DNA from: Myxacorys californica WJT36-NPBG1
GTDB taxonomy: Bacteria; Cyanobacteriota; Cyanobacteriia; Leptolyngbyales; Leptolyngbyaceae
Direction of reading: 5' to 3'
DNA: 64,000 nucleotides
Assembly: GCA_019359315.1 (NCBI GenBank)
Contig: JAHHHO010000003.1
Coordinates: 1-64,000, forward strand
A model generated the notes under the pieces. That model saw nothing but the letters and a program-made list of their open reading frames with translations, was not told the DNA's origin and did no database searches. Of the stretch, positions 25,073-33,084 are shown piece by piece; the stretch's first letter is position 1; each line of letters starts with the position of its first letter. The translations under genes and the position numbers were made by a program.

Positions 25073-25597
25073 ATGGCGTCTGAGTTCTTAGAAATTGGCA
25101 AAATCGTGGCGGCTCACGGAATTAGGGGAGAGGTGCGCGTTTACCCAAACTCAGATTTTCCAGAGCGCTTTGAAGTGCCCGGAGAGCGGTGGTTGTTGCG
25201 TCCGAATCAGCAAGAGCCAGAACCAATTCGGTTGATTGGGGGCCGCTATTTGGATGGGAAAGGACTGTATGTTTTGCAGTTGGAAGGAGTGCGCGATCGC
25301 AGCGCAGCAGAAGCGCTACGAGGCTGTACACTCCACGTTCCAGAGCGCGATCGCCCTCAGCTTGAAGACGGCGAATTTCACGTATCAGATCTAATCGGGC
25401 TTCCGGTATATCATCAAGCCAATCAAGCTCTCGTCGGAACCGTAACCGATGTCATGACTGCGGGTCACGACTTACTAGAGGTCAAATCTCCGCAGGGCAA
25501 ATCGATTTTGATTCCGTTTGTCGAAGCGATCGTTCCTGTTGTCAATCTGCGCGATCGTCGAATCGAAATCACGCCTCCGAGCGGATTGATTGAGTGA
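25073..25597 (+). CDS. rimM: Ribosome maturation factor RimM
   Basis: A 174-residue 16S rRNA maturation factor, which helps assemble the 30S head by binding protein S19. The N-terminal RimM domain shows EIGKIVAAHGIRGEVRVYP. The PRC-barrel C-terminal half has VSDLIGLPVY, LLEVKSP and ILIPFVEAIVPVVNL. Length and order are normal. It is isolated here between two hairpins, away from the rpsP/trmD genes that accompany it in many other bacteria. Confidence 0.95.
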   Translation: MASEFLEIGKIVAAHGIRGEVRVYPNSDFPERFEVPGERWLLRPNQQEPEPIRLIGGRYLDGKGLYVLQLEGVRDRSAAEALRGCTLHVPERDRPQLEDGEFHVSDLIGLPVYHQANQALVGTVTDVMTAGHDLLEVKSPQGKSILIPFVEAIVPVVNLRDRRIEITPPSGLIE

Positions 25598-25629
25598 TCA
25601 GACATGATGAATTTAGTGATTATGCAATG

Positions 25630-25692
25630 TGGCAGCGGATGGGCTAACAGAGGCAACGAAAACCTTCCGCTAATCCATTACATCCGCTGCCA
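25630..25692. terminator. Bidirectional hairpin between rimM and tldE
   Basis: TGGCAGCGGATG (25630-25641) pairs perfectly with CATCCGCTGCCA (25681-25692) across a 39-nt loop, between two convergent genes. It is probably a shared terminator. Confidence 0.7.
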
Positions 25693-25699
25693 ACAAGCT

Positions 25700-27043
25700 C
25701 TATTCACCCGTCACTGATAGTTCATTCACCCACACTCTAGGTGCAACTCCAGATCCGGTAAATTCCAGATCTTTCTCTACGTAAATAATCGAATTCAGCA
25801 CCTCGCGAATATCACCCGCGACCGTTGCCGACTCGATGCTGATGCGCTTGCCATCTTTAATCAACCAACCATCAAACGGCAGCGAAAATGATCCTTGCAA
25901 CGCCTGCACACCTGCGTGAAGGGCGCTCAGATCGTCAATCAAAATCACATTGTCTGCTGTGTCCAGACTATATTCCTCTGAAGCAGATTCTCCCGGAAAC
26001 ACATGAAAGAAGTTCGGGCTAACCGTCACTTTTGCGCCCATATTGGCGTTTCCAGTCGGTTCTGTATTCATTCGCTTTGCTGTGCCAGCGCTGTGCAGAA
26101 AACTCGTCAACACCCCATTTGTAATCAGAGGTACGCGACGCGTCGGCGTGCCTTCTCCATCAAACGTTTCTGCTCCAACATTATCAGGATGCAGCGCATC
26201 ATCGCAGACCGAAAGCAACGGAGAGGCGATTTGAGTATTGAGCGATTCTGGCGTCGAAAGACTCTGGTTATCGAGAATGCTTTGAGCGTTGTACAAGTTA
26301 GAGAACGCGCCCAGCAAACTCAAAAAGGCTTCTGGGGAGAAAACAACCCGATACTTTCCGGTTTTTACCTTCTCATAGTTGAGATGGCTAATTGTTTTCT
26401 CAGCCGCTTCTTTGAGACAGCCGTTAATGTCGAGCTTTGCTAACCCAGTGCTGACCCGAAAGGCCCCAGCACTACGCGGCTTTCTGCCTTCTTCTTCGGT
26501 TTTGGTGTAGAGATAGAGCGATGCATACGAATGGGCTTCATGCCGCAAGGCTCCGACGCTGTTGAGATAGAAGCGATCGATATCTCGCTGCGCCAATCCA
26601 TTGTAGGGAACGCCGACGATCGCAGGATGCGCTTCTAACAATTCCTTTTCTGCACCCACAAGGGTTTGAAGCAGTTGTGAGACTTCTGCCTGCGGAGACC
26701 GATCAGTAGCGTTGGCATGAGCGATCGCGGCAGTTGCTTCAGGGCTAAAGTCGGGCACATTGTCTTTGACACCAAATGCACTCGCCTCGTGAGCCGTTTT
26801 TAGCGCCAGTTGCAAGCCGATTGGGTCAACGTCAGTGGTCGAGGTGACACCAACCGTATGAGCATCATTCCAAACGCGAACGGTAATGCCCGATCGATTC
26901 GAGGCTTTCATTTGTTGGGGTTCGCCCTGATCGACCTGCACGCTAGTTTCATCAACCGTGGAGCCGTAAATGTCAAATTTCTGAATGCCCAGTTTCTGCG
27001 CGGCGGTTTGGGCGTAGGACGCAATTTCGTTGATCGTTGGCAT
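25700..27043 (-). CDS. pmbA: TldE/PmbA family protein
   Basis: A 447-residue partner subunit of the TldD protease. The N-terminal DIYGSTVDETSVQVDQGEPQ and the C-terminal SGVAPRVWVNELSVTG are typical. The HExxxH zinc site of TldD is absent, as expected for the non-catalytic TldE. It lies 89 bp downstream of tldD on the same strand, so the two form an operon and probably a heterodimer that degrades unfolded or modified peptides. Confidence 0.9.
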   Translation of the reverse strand: MPTINEIASYAQTAAQKLGIQKFDIYGSTVDETSVQVDQGEPQQMKASNRSGITVRVWNDAHTVGVTSTTDVDPIGLQLALKTAHEASAFGVKDNVPDFSPEATAAIAHANATDRSPQAEVSQLLQTLVGAEKELLEAHPAIVGVPYNGLAQRDIDRFYLNSVGALRHEAHSYASLYLYTKTEEEGRKPRSAGAFRVSTGLAKLDINGCLKEAAEKTISHLNYEKVKTGKYRVVFSPEAFLSLLGAFSNLYNAQSILDNQSLSTPESLNTQIASPLLSVCDDALHPDNVGAETFDGEGTPTRRVPLITNGVLTSFLHSAGTAKRMNTEPTGNANMGAKVTVSPNFFHVFPGESASEEYSLDTADNVILIDDLSALHAGVQALQGSFSLPFDGWLIKDGKRISIESATVAGDIREVLNSIIYVEKDLEFTGSGVAPRVWVNELSVTGE

Positions 27044-27132
27044 AGAAATCTTCTGGTTAAATATCGGGGGCTATTGAAACGGGTAGGGATGCATCAGCAC
27101 GCATCCCTCAAGAATCATGAGCTGAACGGAAG

Positions 27133-28605
27133 TTAACGACCGCCCACTGTGATCGAATCAACCTTGATGTGAGGCTGACCGACGGTGACATAAATGCTGC
27201 CACTCACCGAACCGCAAAATCCGGCTGCCAAGCCCAGATCGTTAGAACACATGGAAATCTTGTCCATGATTTCGGTGGCTTCTCCGATCAGCGTTGCTCC
27301 TTTGAGCGGCTTGGTGATTTTGCCGTTCTCGATCAGATAAGCTTCATCGACCGCAAAGTTAAACTGTCCGGTAGGTCCAACGCTACCGCCGCCCATTTTT
27401 TTGCAGTAGATGCCTTTCTCAACCGAGTTGAACAGATCCTCAATCGAGTACTCACCTGGCGCAATATAGGTGTTTCGCATCCGACTAGCGGCGGCAAAAG
27501 TGAAACCTTGACGACGACCGCTGCCCGTTCTGGGGTGTCCGGTACGAACCGAGCCAGCGCGATCGCTGATGAAATTCTTTAGAACGCCATTCTCGATCAG
27601 CAACGTGCGCTGAGCAGGCATTCCTTCATCATCCATGTCGATCGTTCCGAAAGCGTCGGAGGTAATGCCTTCATCCCAAGCCGTCAAATTCTCATGAGCA
27701 ATCTTCTGGCCTTTTTTGTCAGCAAACGGCGTCGTTTTGCGCTCGATCTGAGTTGTCTCCAGCAAGTGACCACACGCCTCGTGGAAAATCACGCCGCCAA
27801 ACTGGTTTGCCATGATTACCGGGTAGCTACCCGACTCAACATAATCGGCATACAGCATCTTCGCCGCCGATCCTGACACATCTTCAGCGTCTGCCTTGTA
27901 GTCCCACGTTCTCAAGAAACTAGGATCGCTTGTGCTGCCCGATCGCTTGCTGATCGAAGACCGATTCGTGCCGTCTGCACAGAGTAAGCTGTAGCCAACC
28001 GATTGAGCCAGGCGAATATCGCGCGCAAACGTGCCATCGCTCGACGCGACCAAGACCTCTTGCCAATCCCGGAAATAGACCGCCCGACGCGACTGGACGT
28101 GATCCGCTTTTTGTGCCAGTTCACCATTCGCGGAGAGCAACACATCCCCCATTTCGCGCATGGAGCTACAGTTACCTAGCCAAGCATCCTTTCCTTTTTT
28201 AGTGGCGTAGTCGCGCAGCAGCTCAAGGTGAATTTCAGGAATGAATGCGTTGGGCGAGGGCAAATGTAAGCCCATGATTGACAAACCCTTCTCTAGGGCA
28301 GCTTTTAGCCCGTTGAACGACAAATCATTCGTGCTGACATAACAGTCTGCTTTGCCTCGAAACACACGTACGCCTGCTCCGGTGGAAAGCCGAGGTGAAA
28401 TGCTAGTGATGGCATCATCTTCCGCCATGCAGCTAATATAGTTCACCCGTTCTAAGAAGAATTCAATAAAATCTGCGCCTGCTGCCCGTCCTAACCCCAG
28501 CAGAATGGAAAGGGGAGCTTCCCAGGTTTCATCGAAGCGATCGGGGGCGTAGGTGTACTTAAGACTCGGTAATTCCTTAGAGATTAATAAGGTCGGTGCT
28601 TGCAT
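27133..28605 (-). CDS. tldD: TldD metalloprotease
   Basis: A 490-residue zinc peptidase subunit. The metal site HEACGH is followed by LLETTQIE. Family blocks [13 protein letters not shown] and [14 protein letters not shown] are present. First gene of the tldD-tldE operon. It differs clearly from the TldD-like protein at 11143-12546, which has HESFGH, so this genome keeps at least two TldD types. It acts in the cytoplasm; natural substrates in cyanobacteria are not known to me. Confidence 0.92.
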   Translation of the reverse strand: MQAPTLLISKELPSLKYTYAPDRFDETWEAPLSILLGLGRAAGADFIEFFLERVNYISCMAEDDAITSISPRLSTGAGVRVFRGKADCYVSTNDLSFNGLKAALEKGLSIMGLHLPSPNAFIPEIHLELLRDYATKKGKDAWLGNCSSMREMGDVLLSANGELAQKADHVQSRRAVYFRDWQEVLVASSDGTFARDIRLAQSVGYSLLCADGTNRSSISKRSGSTSDPSFLRTWDYKADAEDVSGSAAKMLYADYVESGSYPVIMANQFGGVIFHEACGHLLETTQIERKTTPFADKKGQKIAHENLTAWDEGITSDAFGTIDMDDEGMPAQRTLLIENGVLKNFISDRAGSVRTGHPRTGSGRRQGFTFAAASRMRNTYIAPGEYSIEDLFNSVEKGIYCKKMGGGSVGPTGQFNFAVDEAYLIENGKITKPLKGATLIGEATEIMDKISMCSNDLGLAAGFCGSVSGSIYVTVGQPHIKVDSITVGGR

Positions 28606-28934
28606 CGAAATGCCTCTTTAAATACTGGACTGGCGCTTTATTGCTCAGCTTTACTGCTCATTGTAGCGAAGGGAATAAAGACTGAAAGATAAAGAAGGGT
28701 GTGCTTTCCCTACCTGCGGCTTAAACATACCCTCGCTAGATGGCGTTGTGTTAAGAATTCTAAGAGCTACAGAGAGAAATACCCAGCGTTTCAATGAGCC
28801 ATTCTTATCCTTTACCTATCTTGAAAGAAATTTTCGTCAACCTTTTATAAAGTCTTTAAGGTTTTCTAGCTGACCTCTCAGTGAGTTTACTGAAGAAAGT
28901 AGGGAATTCCTATGACAGTTCGTGAGGTATTCCC
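28606..28934. other. Intergenic region
   Basis: About 330 bp between the divergent tldD gene and a small membrane-protein gene. It is AT-rich near 28800-28870. I see no clear RNA gene or repeat; promoters for both neighbours are expected here. Confidence 0.4.
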
Positions 28935-29087
28935 ATGCGTGAGTTACTTGCACTGCTTAGTCTTCTCCTGTGGCTGGCGTTGATGGTTTGGGTATACCGC
29001 AGTTCTCCAGAGTGGTTTTTTGTTCCATTTTTCTTCCTGGCTACATTTGCCTATTTGCGGCTAATGGAAACGAGCAAGAGTTCCTAA
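28935..29087 (+). CDS. Small two-helix membrane protein
   Basis: A 50-codon frame starting at ATG 28935, with GAGG at 28923-28926 eight bases upstream. The product reads MRELLALLSLLLWLALMVWV, a YRSSPEWF turn, then a second hydrophobic segment and a LMETSKSS tail. Two closely spaced membrane helices separated by a short polar turn suggest a real small membrane protein. Family unknown. The strong hydrophobic periodicity and the ribosome-binding site are the evidence; no homology can be claimed. Confidence 0.55.
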   Translation: MRELLALLSLLLWLALMVWVYRSSPEWFFVPFFFLATFAYLRLMETSKSS

Positions 29088-29260
29088 GAAGCAATTCTTC
29101 AGCGATCGTACGGTTCCTAGCATTGCCCTTGAGCTAATCGCGCATCTTCATCTTTATCACGCTTTCCTGCCGTTCGGCTTTCTCAACCACTTCTCTCACC
29201 GCGCGATTCTGGGAATGCGATAGGCTGGTCATGGAGTAAAATCATCTTTTTGCCCTCGCC

Positions 29261-31612
29261 ATGACTACTGACTTCTTGAGCCATCTCAACCCTTCACAAC
29301 GACAAGCGGTGGAGCATTTTTGCGGTCCATTACTGGTGATTGCGGGAGCAGGATCAGGCAAGACGCGGGCACTGACCTATCGAATCGCCAATTTGGTGCT
29401 AGAGCATCGGGTTGACCCGGAGAATATCTTAGCGGTGACGTTTACGAACAAAGCGGCTAAGGAGATGAAAGAGCGGATCGAGCGACTGTTTGCCGAGCGG
29501 GAGGCAATGCGTGAGCATGGTAAACCGCTAGAGTCGTTGCCGGGATACGTGCAGACAAAGCTACGATCGCACATCTACAAAACCATTACCAAAGATCTGT
29601 GGATTGGCACGTTTCATGCGCTGTGCTGCCGAATTTTGCGTTTTGATATCGAAAAATTTCAGGATGAGCGGGGGCGCAAATGGACAAAGGCATTTTCCAT
29701 TTTTGACGAGTCAGATGCTCAGAGCCTCGTCAAAGATATTATTATCAATCAGCTAAATTTAGACGAAAAGAAATTCGATCCGCGATCAGTTCGGTATGCG
29801 ATAAGCAATGCGAAAAACAAAGGACTTTCTCCGCAAGAGTATGAGAAAGAGCAGCCGAATTTTAGAGGTCGTGTGATTAGTAATATCTACAGCGTGTATC
29901 AAGACAAGTTAGCCGAAAACAATGCTGTAGATTTTGATGATTTAATCCTAATTCCGGTACTTCTGTTTCGTCAGAATGAACAGATTCGAGCCTATTGGCA
30001 CAAACGCTTTCGCCACATTTTAGTAGATGAATATCAAGACACAAATCGCACACAATACGATCTGATTCAACTGTTGGTTACAAATGGAGAATCAGCGACT
30101 AAATTCGATGACTGGAACTACCGCTCCGTCTTTGTGGTAGGCGATGCTGACCAGTCTATCTATTCGTTCCGCATGGCAGATTTCACCATCTTGATGGGAT
30201 TCCAACACGACTTTGGAGATGGGTTGCCGGATGACGACACCCGAACGATGGTGAAGCTCCAGGAGAATTACCGCTCCACTGAGAACATTCTCCAACTTGC
30301 GAACGAACTGATCGAAAATAACACGGAGCGGATCGACAAAATTCTCAAACCCACTCGTGGACAGGGAGAACCTGCGTTCTGCTATCGCGCTCAAGATGAA
30401 ATTGATGAAGCTGAATTTGTGGTTCAGCGAATGCGAAAGCTAGAGCAAAATAATCCTGATTTGCACTGGGGTAAGTTCGCGATTCTCTACCGGACGAACG
30501 CTCAATCGCGTGCGTTTGAAGATATTTTGGTGCGTTGGGGGGTGCCCTATAAGATTGTTGGCGGGTTGCGGTTCTACGATCGCAAAGAAATTAAAGACGT
30601 GTTGGCGTATTTAAGAGCGATCGTAAACCCTGCCGATACTATCAGCCTGCTGCGCGTGATTAATACGCCTCGTCGGGGTGTCGGCAAATCGACCGTTGAA
30701 TCTCTGCAAAAAGCTTCGATCGAGTTGGGCATTCCGCTTTGGGAGATCATCAGCGATGAAACCTCGGTTAAAACCCTGGCTGGACGCTCGGCCAAGGGAG
30801 TGATTGCGTTTGCCAATATCATTCAGAAATATCGGGAGATGCTCGATGCTGTTTCGGCATCTGAGATTGTGCAAGGCGTGTTAGAAGATTCGGGATACGT
30901 TCAAGATCTCAAGGCGCAAGGCACAGACGAAGCGGAAGATCGCTTTCAGAACGTGCAGGAACTCTACAACGCGGTGCTGCAATATGAGGAAGAAAATGAA
31001 GACGACAAGAGCTTGATTGGCTTCTTGGCGAGTGCATCCCTCGCGTCAGATTTAGACAACACGCCAGAAGAAACGACAACCGTTTCGCTGATGACATTGC
31101 ACTCATCGAAGGGATTAGAGTTTCCGATTGTGTTTTTAGTTGGGTTGGAGCAAGGCTTGTTTCCGAGCTATCGTTCTCTCGATGATCCGGCCGCGATCGA
31201 GGAAGAACGGCGGCTCTGTTATGTCGGCATTACCCGCGCTCAGGAGCGATTGTTCATCTCTCATGCTCGCGAACGCCGCTTATATGGAAATCGTGAACCT
31301 GCCAGTCCTTCGCTATTTTTGGCGGAAATGCCGCGTGAGTTAATGGATTCTAATACGGCAACCTCAATTCCAGCGAAGTGGACCAAAGGTGCGGCTCAAG
31401 CCAAGCCGCCGATTCTGGTCAACCATGCGGATGCCGATGCTGATTGGAGCGTTGGCGATCGCGTGATTCACAGCCAGTTTGGCGTGGGTGAAATTACAAA
31501 TGTCTTTGGCTCTGGAACCAAAGCAACGCTGGCGATCCGATTTGATGGCTTGCCGGGAATGAAGCGGAAGATTTTACCGATTAGCGATCGCGCCCTCCAG
31601 CCGCTCGATTAA
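29261..31612 (+). CDS. pcrA: ATP-dependent DNA helicase, PcrA/UvrD type
   Basis: A 783-residue SF1A 3'-5' helicase for repair and replication restart. Motifs in order: Q-motif region LNPSQRQAVEH, Walker A AGAGSGKT, VTFTNKAAKEMKER (Ia), DEYQDTNRTQYD (II), GDADQSIYSFR (III), QENYRST (IV), TLHSSKGLEFPIVFLVG (V) and YVGITRAQERL (VI). The C-terminal DWSVGDRVIHSQFGVGEI is the Tudor-like RNA-polymerase-binding tail found in PcrA/UvrD. Its last 4 bp overlap the stop of the opposing hicA. Confidence 0.95.
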   Translation: MTTDFLSHLNPSQRQAVEHFCGPLLVIAGAGSGKTRALTYRIANLVLEHRVDPENILAVTFTNKAAKEMKERIERLFAEREAMREHGKPLESLPGYVQTKLRSHIYKTITKDLWIGTFHALCCRILRFDIEKFQDERGRKWTKAFSIFDESDAQSLVKDIIINQLNLDEKKFDPRSVRYAISNAKNKGLSPQEYEKEQPNFRGRVISNIYSVYQDKLAENNAVDFDDLILIPVLLFRQNEQIRAYWHKRFRHILVDEYQDTNRTQYDLIQLLVTNGESATKFDDWNYRSVFVVGDADQSIYSFRMADFTILMGFQHDFGDGLPDDDTRTMVKLQENYRSTENILQLANELIENNTERIDKILKPTRGQGEPAFCYRAQDEIDEAEFVVQRMRKLEQNNPDLHWGKFAILYRTNAQSRAFEDILVRWGVPYKIVGGLRFYDRKEIKDVLAYLRAIVNPADTISLLRVINTPRRGVGKSTVESLQKASIELGIPLWEIISDETSVKTLAGRSAKGVIAFANIIQKYREMLDAVSASEIVQGVLEDSGYVQDLKAQGTDEAEDRFQNVQELYNAVLQYEEENEDDKSLIGFLASASLASDLDNTPEETTTVSLMTLHSSKGLEFPIVFLVGLEQGLFPSYRSLDDPAAIEEERRLCYVGITRAQERLFISHARERRLYGNREPASPSLFLAEMPRELMDSNTATSIPAKWTKGAAQAKPPILVNHADADADWSVGDRVIHSQFGVGEITNVFGSGTKATLAIRFDGLPGMKRKILPISDRALQPLD

Positions 31613-31833
31613 TCTGTCTTCCATTCGATATCTGGAATGTTGGCGTTTAGCATAATGTTACGCATTGTACCGATGGGCAAATCTCGACCTTTATGAAATG
31701 GCACAATCACCTGAAGGCTCGAATCTGGCTGTCTCCATTTTCGATGGCTTCCTTTTTGCGATACGAAAACAAATCCATACTGTTGCAAGATTTGCTCGAC
31801 TTCAACAGCAGTCATTCGACGGGTGCGTGTCAT
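31609..31833 (-). CDS. hicA: HicA family mRNA interferase toxin
   Basis: A 74-residue dsRBD-like toxin that cleaves mRNA. The catalytic histidine lies in GSHRKWRQP and the sheet continues with LQVIVPFHKGRDLPIGT. It overlaps the antitoxin gene upstream by 4 bp (translational coupling) and the end of pcrA by 4 bp on the opposite strand. Length is normal, so it is probably intact. Confidence 0.9.
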   Translation of the reverse strand: MTRTRRMTAVEVEQILQQYGFVFVSQKGSHRKWRQPDSSLQVIVPFHKGRDLPIGTMRNIMLNANIPDIEWKTD

Positions 31834-32033
31834 TCAACTGACACCTCTCGCACGATCGCGCTAGAGGTTAGATCTATAGGATCTGGTTCTAAGTACAGCG
31901 CGATCGCGGCTCGAATGTTGTCTAACGCTTCTTGTTCCGTTTCTCCAGCAGAGACACATCCTGGTAATTGTGGACACCAAACAGCCCAGTCTCCAGTTTC
32001 TGCATCAGGTTCAAGAACCACTTGCCATTTCAT
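31830..32033 (-). CDS. hicB: HicB family antitoxin
   Basis: A 67-residue short HicB with the partial RNase H-like fold: VVLEPDAETGDWAVWCPQLP, GCVSAGETEQEALDNIRAAI. It has no C-terminal DNA-binding domain, the short form common in cyanobacteria, so repression of the operon would need another factor. First gene of the hicB-hicA pair. Confidence 0.9.
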   Translation of the reverse strand: MKWQVVLEPDAETGDWAVWCPQLPGCVSAGETEQEALDNIRAAIALYLEPDPIDLTSSAIVREVSVE

Positions 32034-32154
32034 AGAATTTTACCTGTGCTGTCATTTCACCATCATTTCAAGTGTATAAGATAGCCTGGTTGCCAGAACT
32101 GACGGTGATGAATTTACGTTGCCTGCAAACGCTTACTTTAACGATTTTGGGTTG

Positions 32155-32928
32155 ATGAGAATTTTAAGCTGGTTACGATCGCACGCCTTACTGATTGTTG
32201 CCCTAACGTCTTTTAGTTGGGTAGTCGCGCTCAATCATAGTGGATTGCATCTCAGCGTGGGCGCATCGGTTGAACCAACGCCAATTTCGCCACTGCCGAC
32301 ACGCCCAAACTCTGCACAATTGTTGTTGAAATCACCCACTCCCAGCACGCCTGATTCATCGTTGTTGCCTGATCCACGTCCCCGCCTGCCGCTCAATACC
32401 CCTTCCCCTAAGGCTTCGCCTAAACTAGGGCACTTTCCTTACCCTCAAGCGGAGCTAAACACACTGGTTGCCATTGGTAAATACGGGGGGCGCGTGGAGA
32501 AATTAGCGCCTGAAGCCGCGATCGCATGGCAACAAATGGTCAGTGCGGCGAAAGCGAATAAGGTATCCATTGTGCCGATTTCTGGGTTTCGTAGTATTGA
32601 TGAGCAAGCAATGTTATTTCGCGATCGCGTGCGGCGGCGCGGACTGGAGGGAGCCGCTAGGAGCGTTGCACCTCCGGGGTACAGTGAACATCACACAGGA
32701 TATGCGATTGATGTTGGTGATGGTCGCGCTCCCTATTTAGATATTTCTCAAGCGTTTGCTCGCTCGTCTGCCTCTCGGTGGATGAGCAAAAATGCTAAGA
32801 AATTTGGATTTGAGTTATCGTTTCGCCCTAACAATGCTCAACGTGTGATTTATGAGCCTTGGCACTGGCGGTTTGTGGGTTCGGAGCAAGCGCTGCGACT
32901 GTTTGCAACAGCACGAGAGCGGGGATAA
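32155..32928 (+). CDS. D-Ala-D-Ala carboxypeptidase, M15/VanY type
   Basis: A 257-residue zinc peptidase acting on peptidoglycan in the periplasm. An N-terminal hydrophobic anchor (HALLIVALTSFSWVVAL) is followed by a Pro/Ser-rich linker (about 35-95). The M15B domain shows SGFRSIDEQAMLF, GYSEHHTGYAIDVGDG (HxxxxxxD zinc ligands) and EPWHWRFVG (third zinc ligand region). The start at ATG 32155 (MRILSWLRSH) is preferred over an upstream TTG at 32119. It trims pentapeptide stems; a resistance role is not implied. Confidence 0.88.
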   Translation: MRILSWLRSHALLIVALTSFSWVVALNHSGLHLSVGASVEPTPISPLPTRPNSAQLLLKSPTPSTPDSSLLPDPRPRLPLNTPSPKASPKLGHFPYPQAELNTLVAIGKYGGRVEKLAPEAAIAWQQMVSAAKANKVSIVPISGFRSIDEQAMLFRDRVRRRGLEGAARSVAPPGYSEHHTGYAIDVGDGRAPYLDISQAFARSSASRWMSKNAKKFGFELSFRPNNAQRVIYEPWHWRFVGSEQALRLFATARERG

Positions 32929-33084
32929 GGGAGAGCTTTGACCCGCTTCGCGAGGATGAGGAATGAAGAAATAAACTAGATCCTTCGTCCGCTATTTGCT
33001 CGTCGTCAGTACGTGAACCCCAAGATGGCATGTTTAGATCTCCGATTTCTTTGGGAAACAGAGGTTTTTGCCTTTTAAATATCG

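Noticed and set aside
25700-28605. Microcin or peptide-antibiotic cluster suggested by TldD/TldE
   Set aside because: No precursor, cyclodehydratase or transporter is nearby; TldD/TldE are widespread housekeeping proteins.
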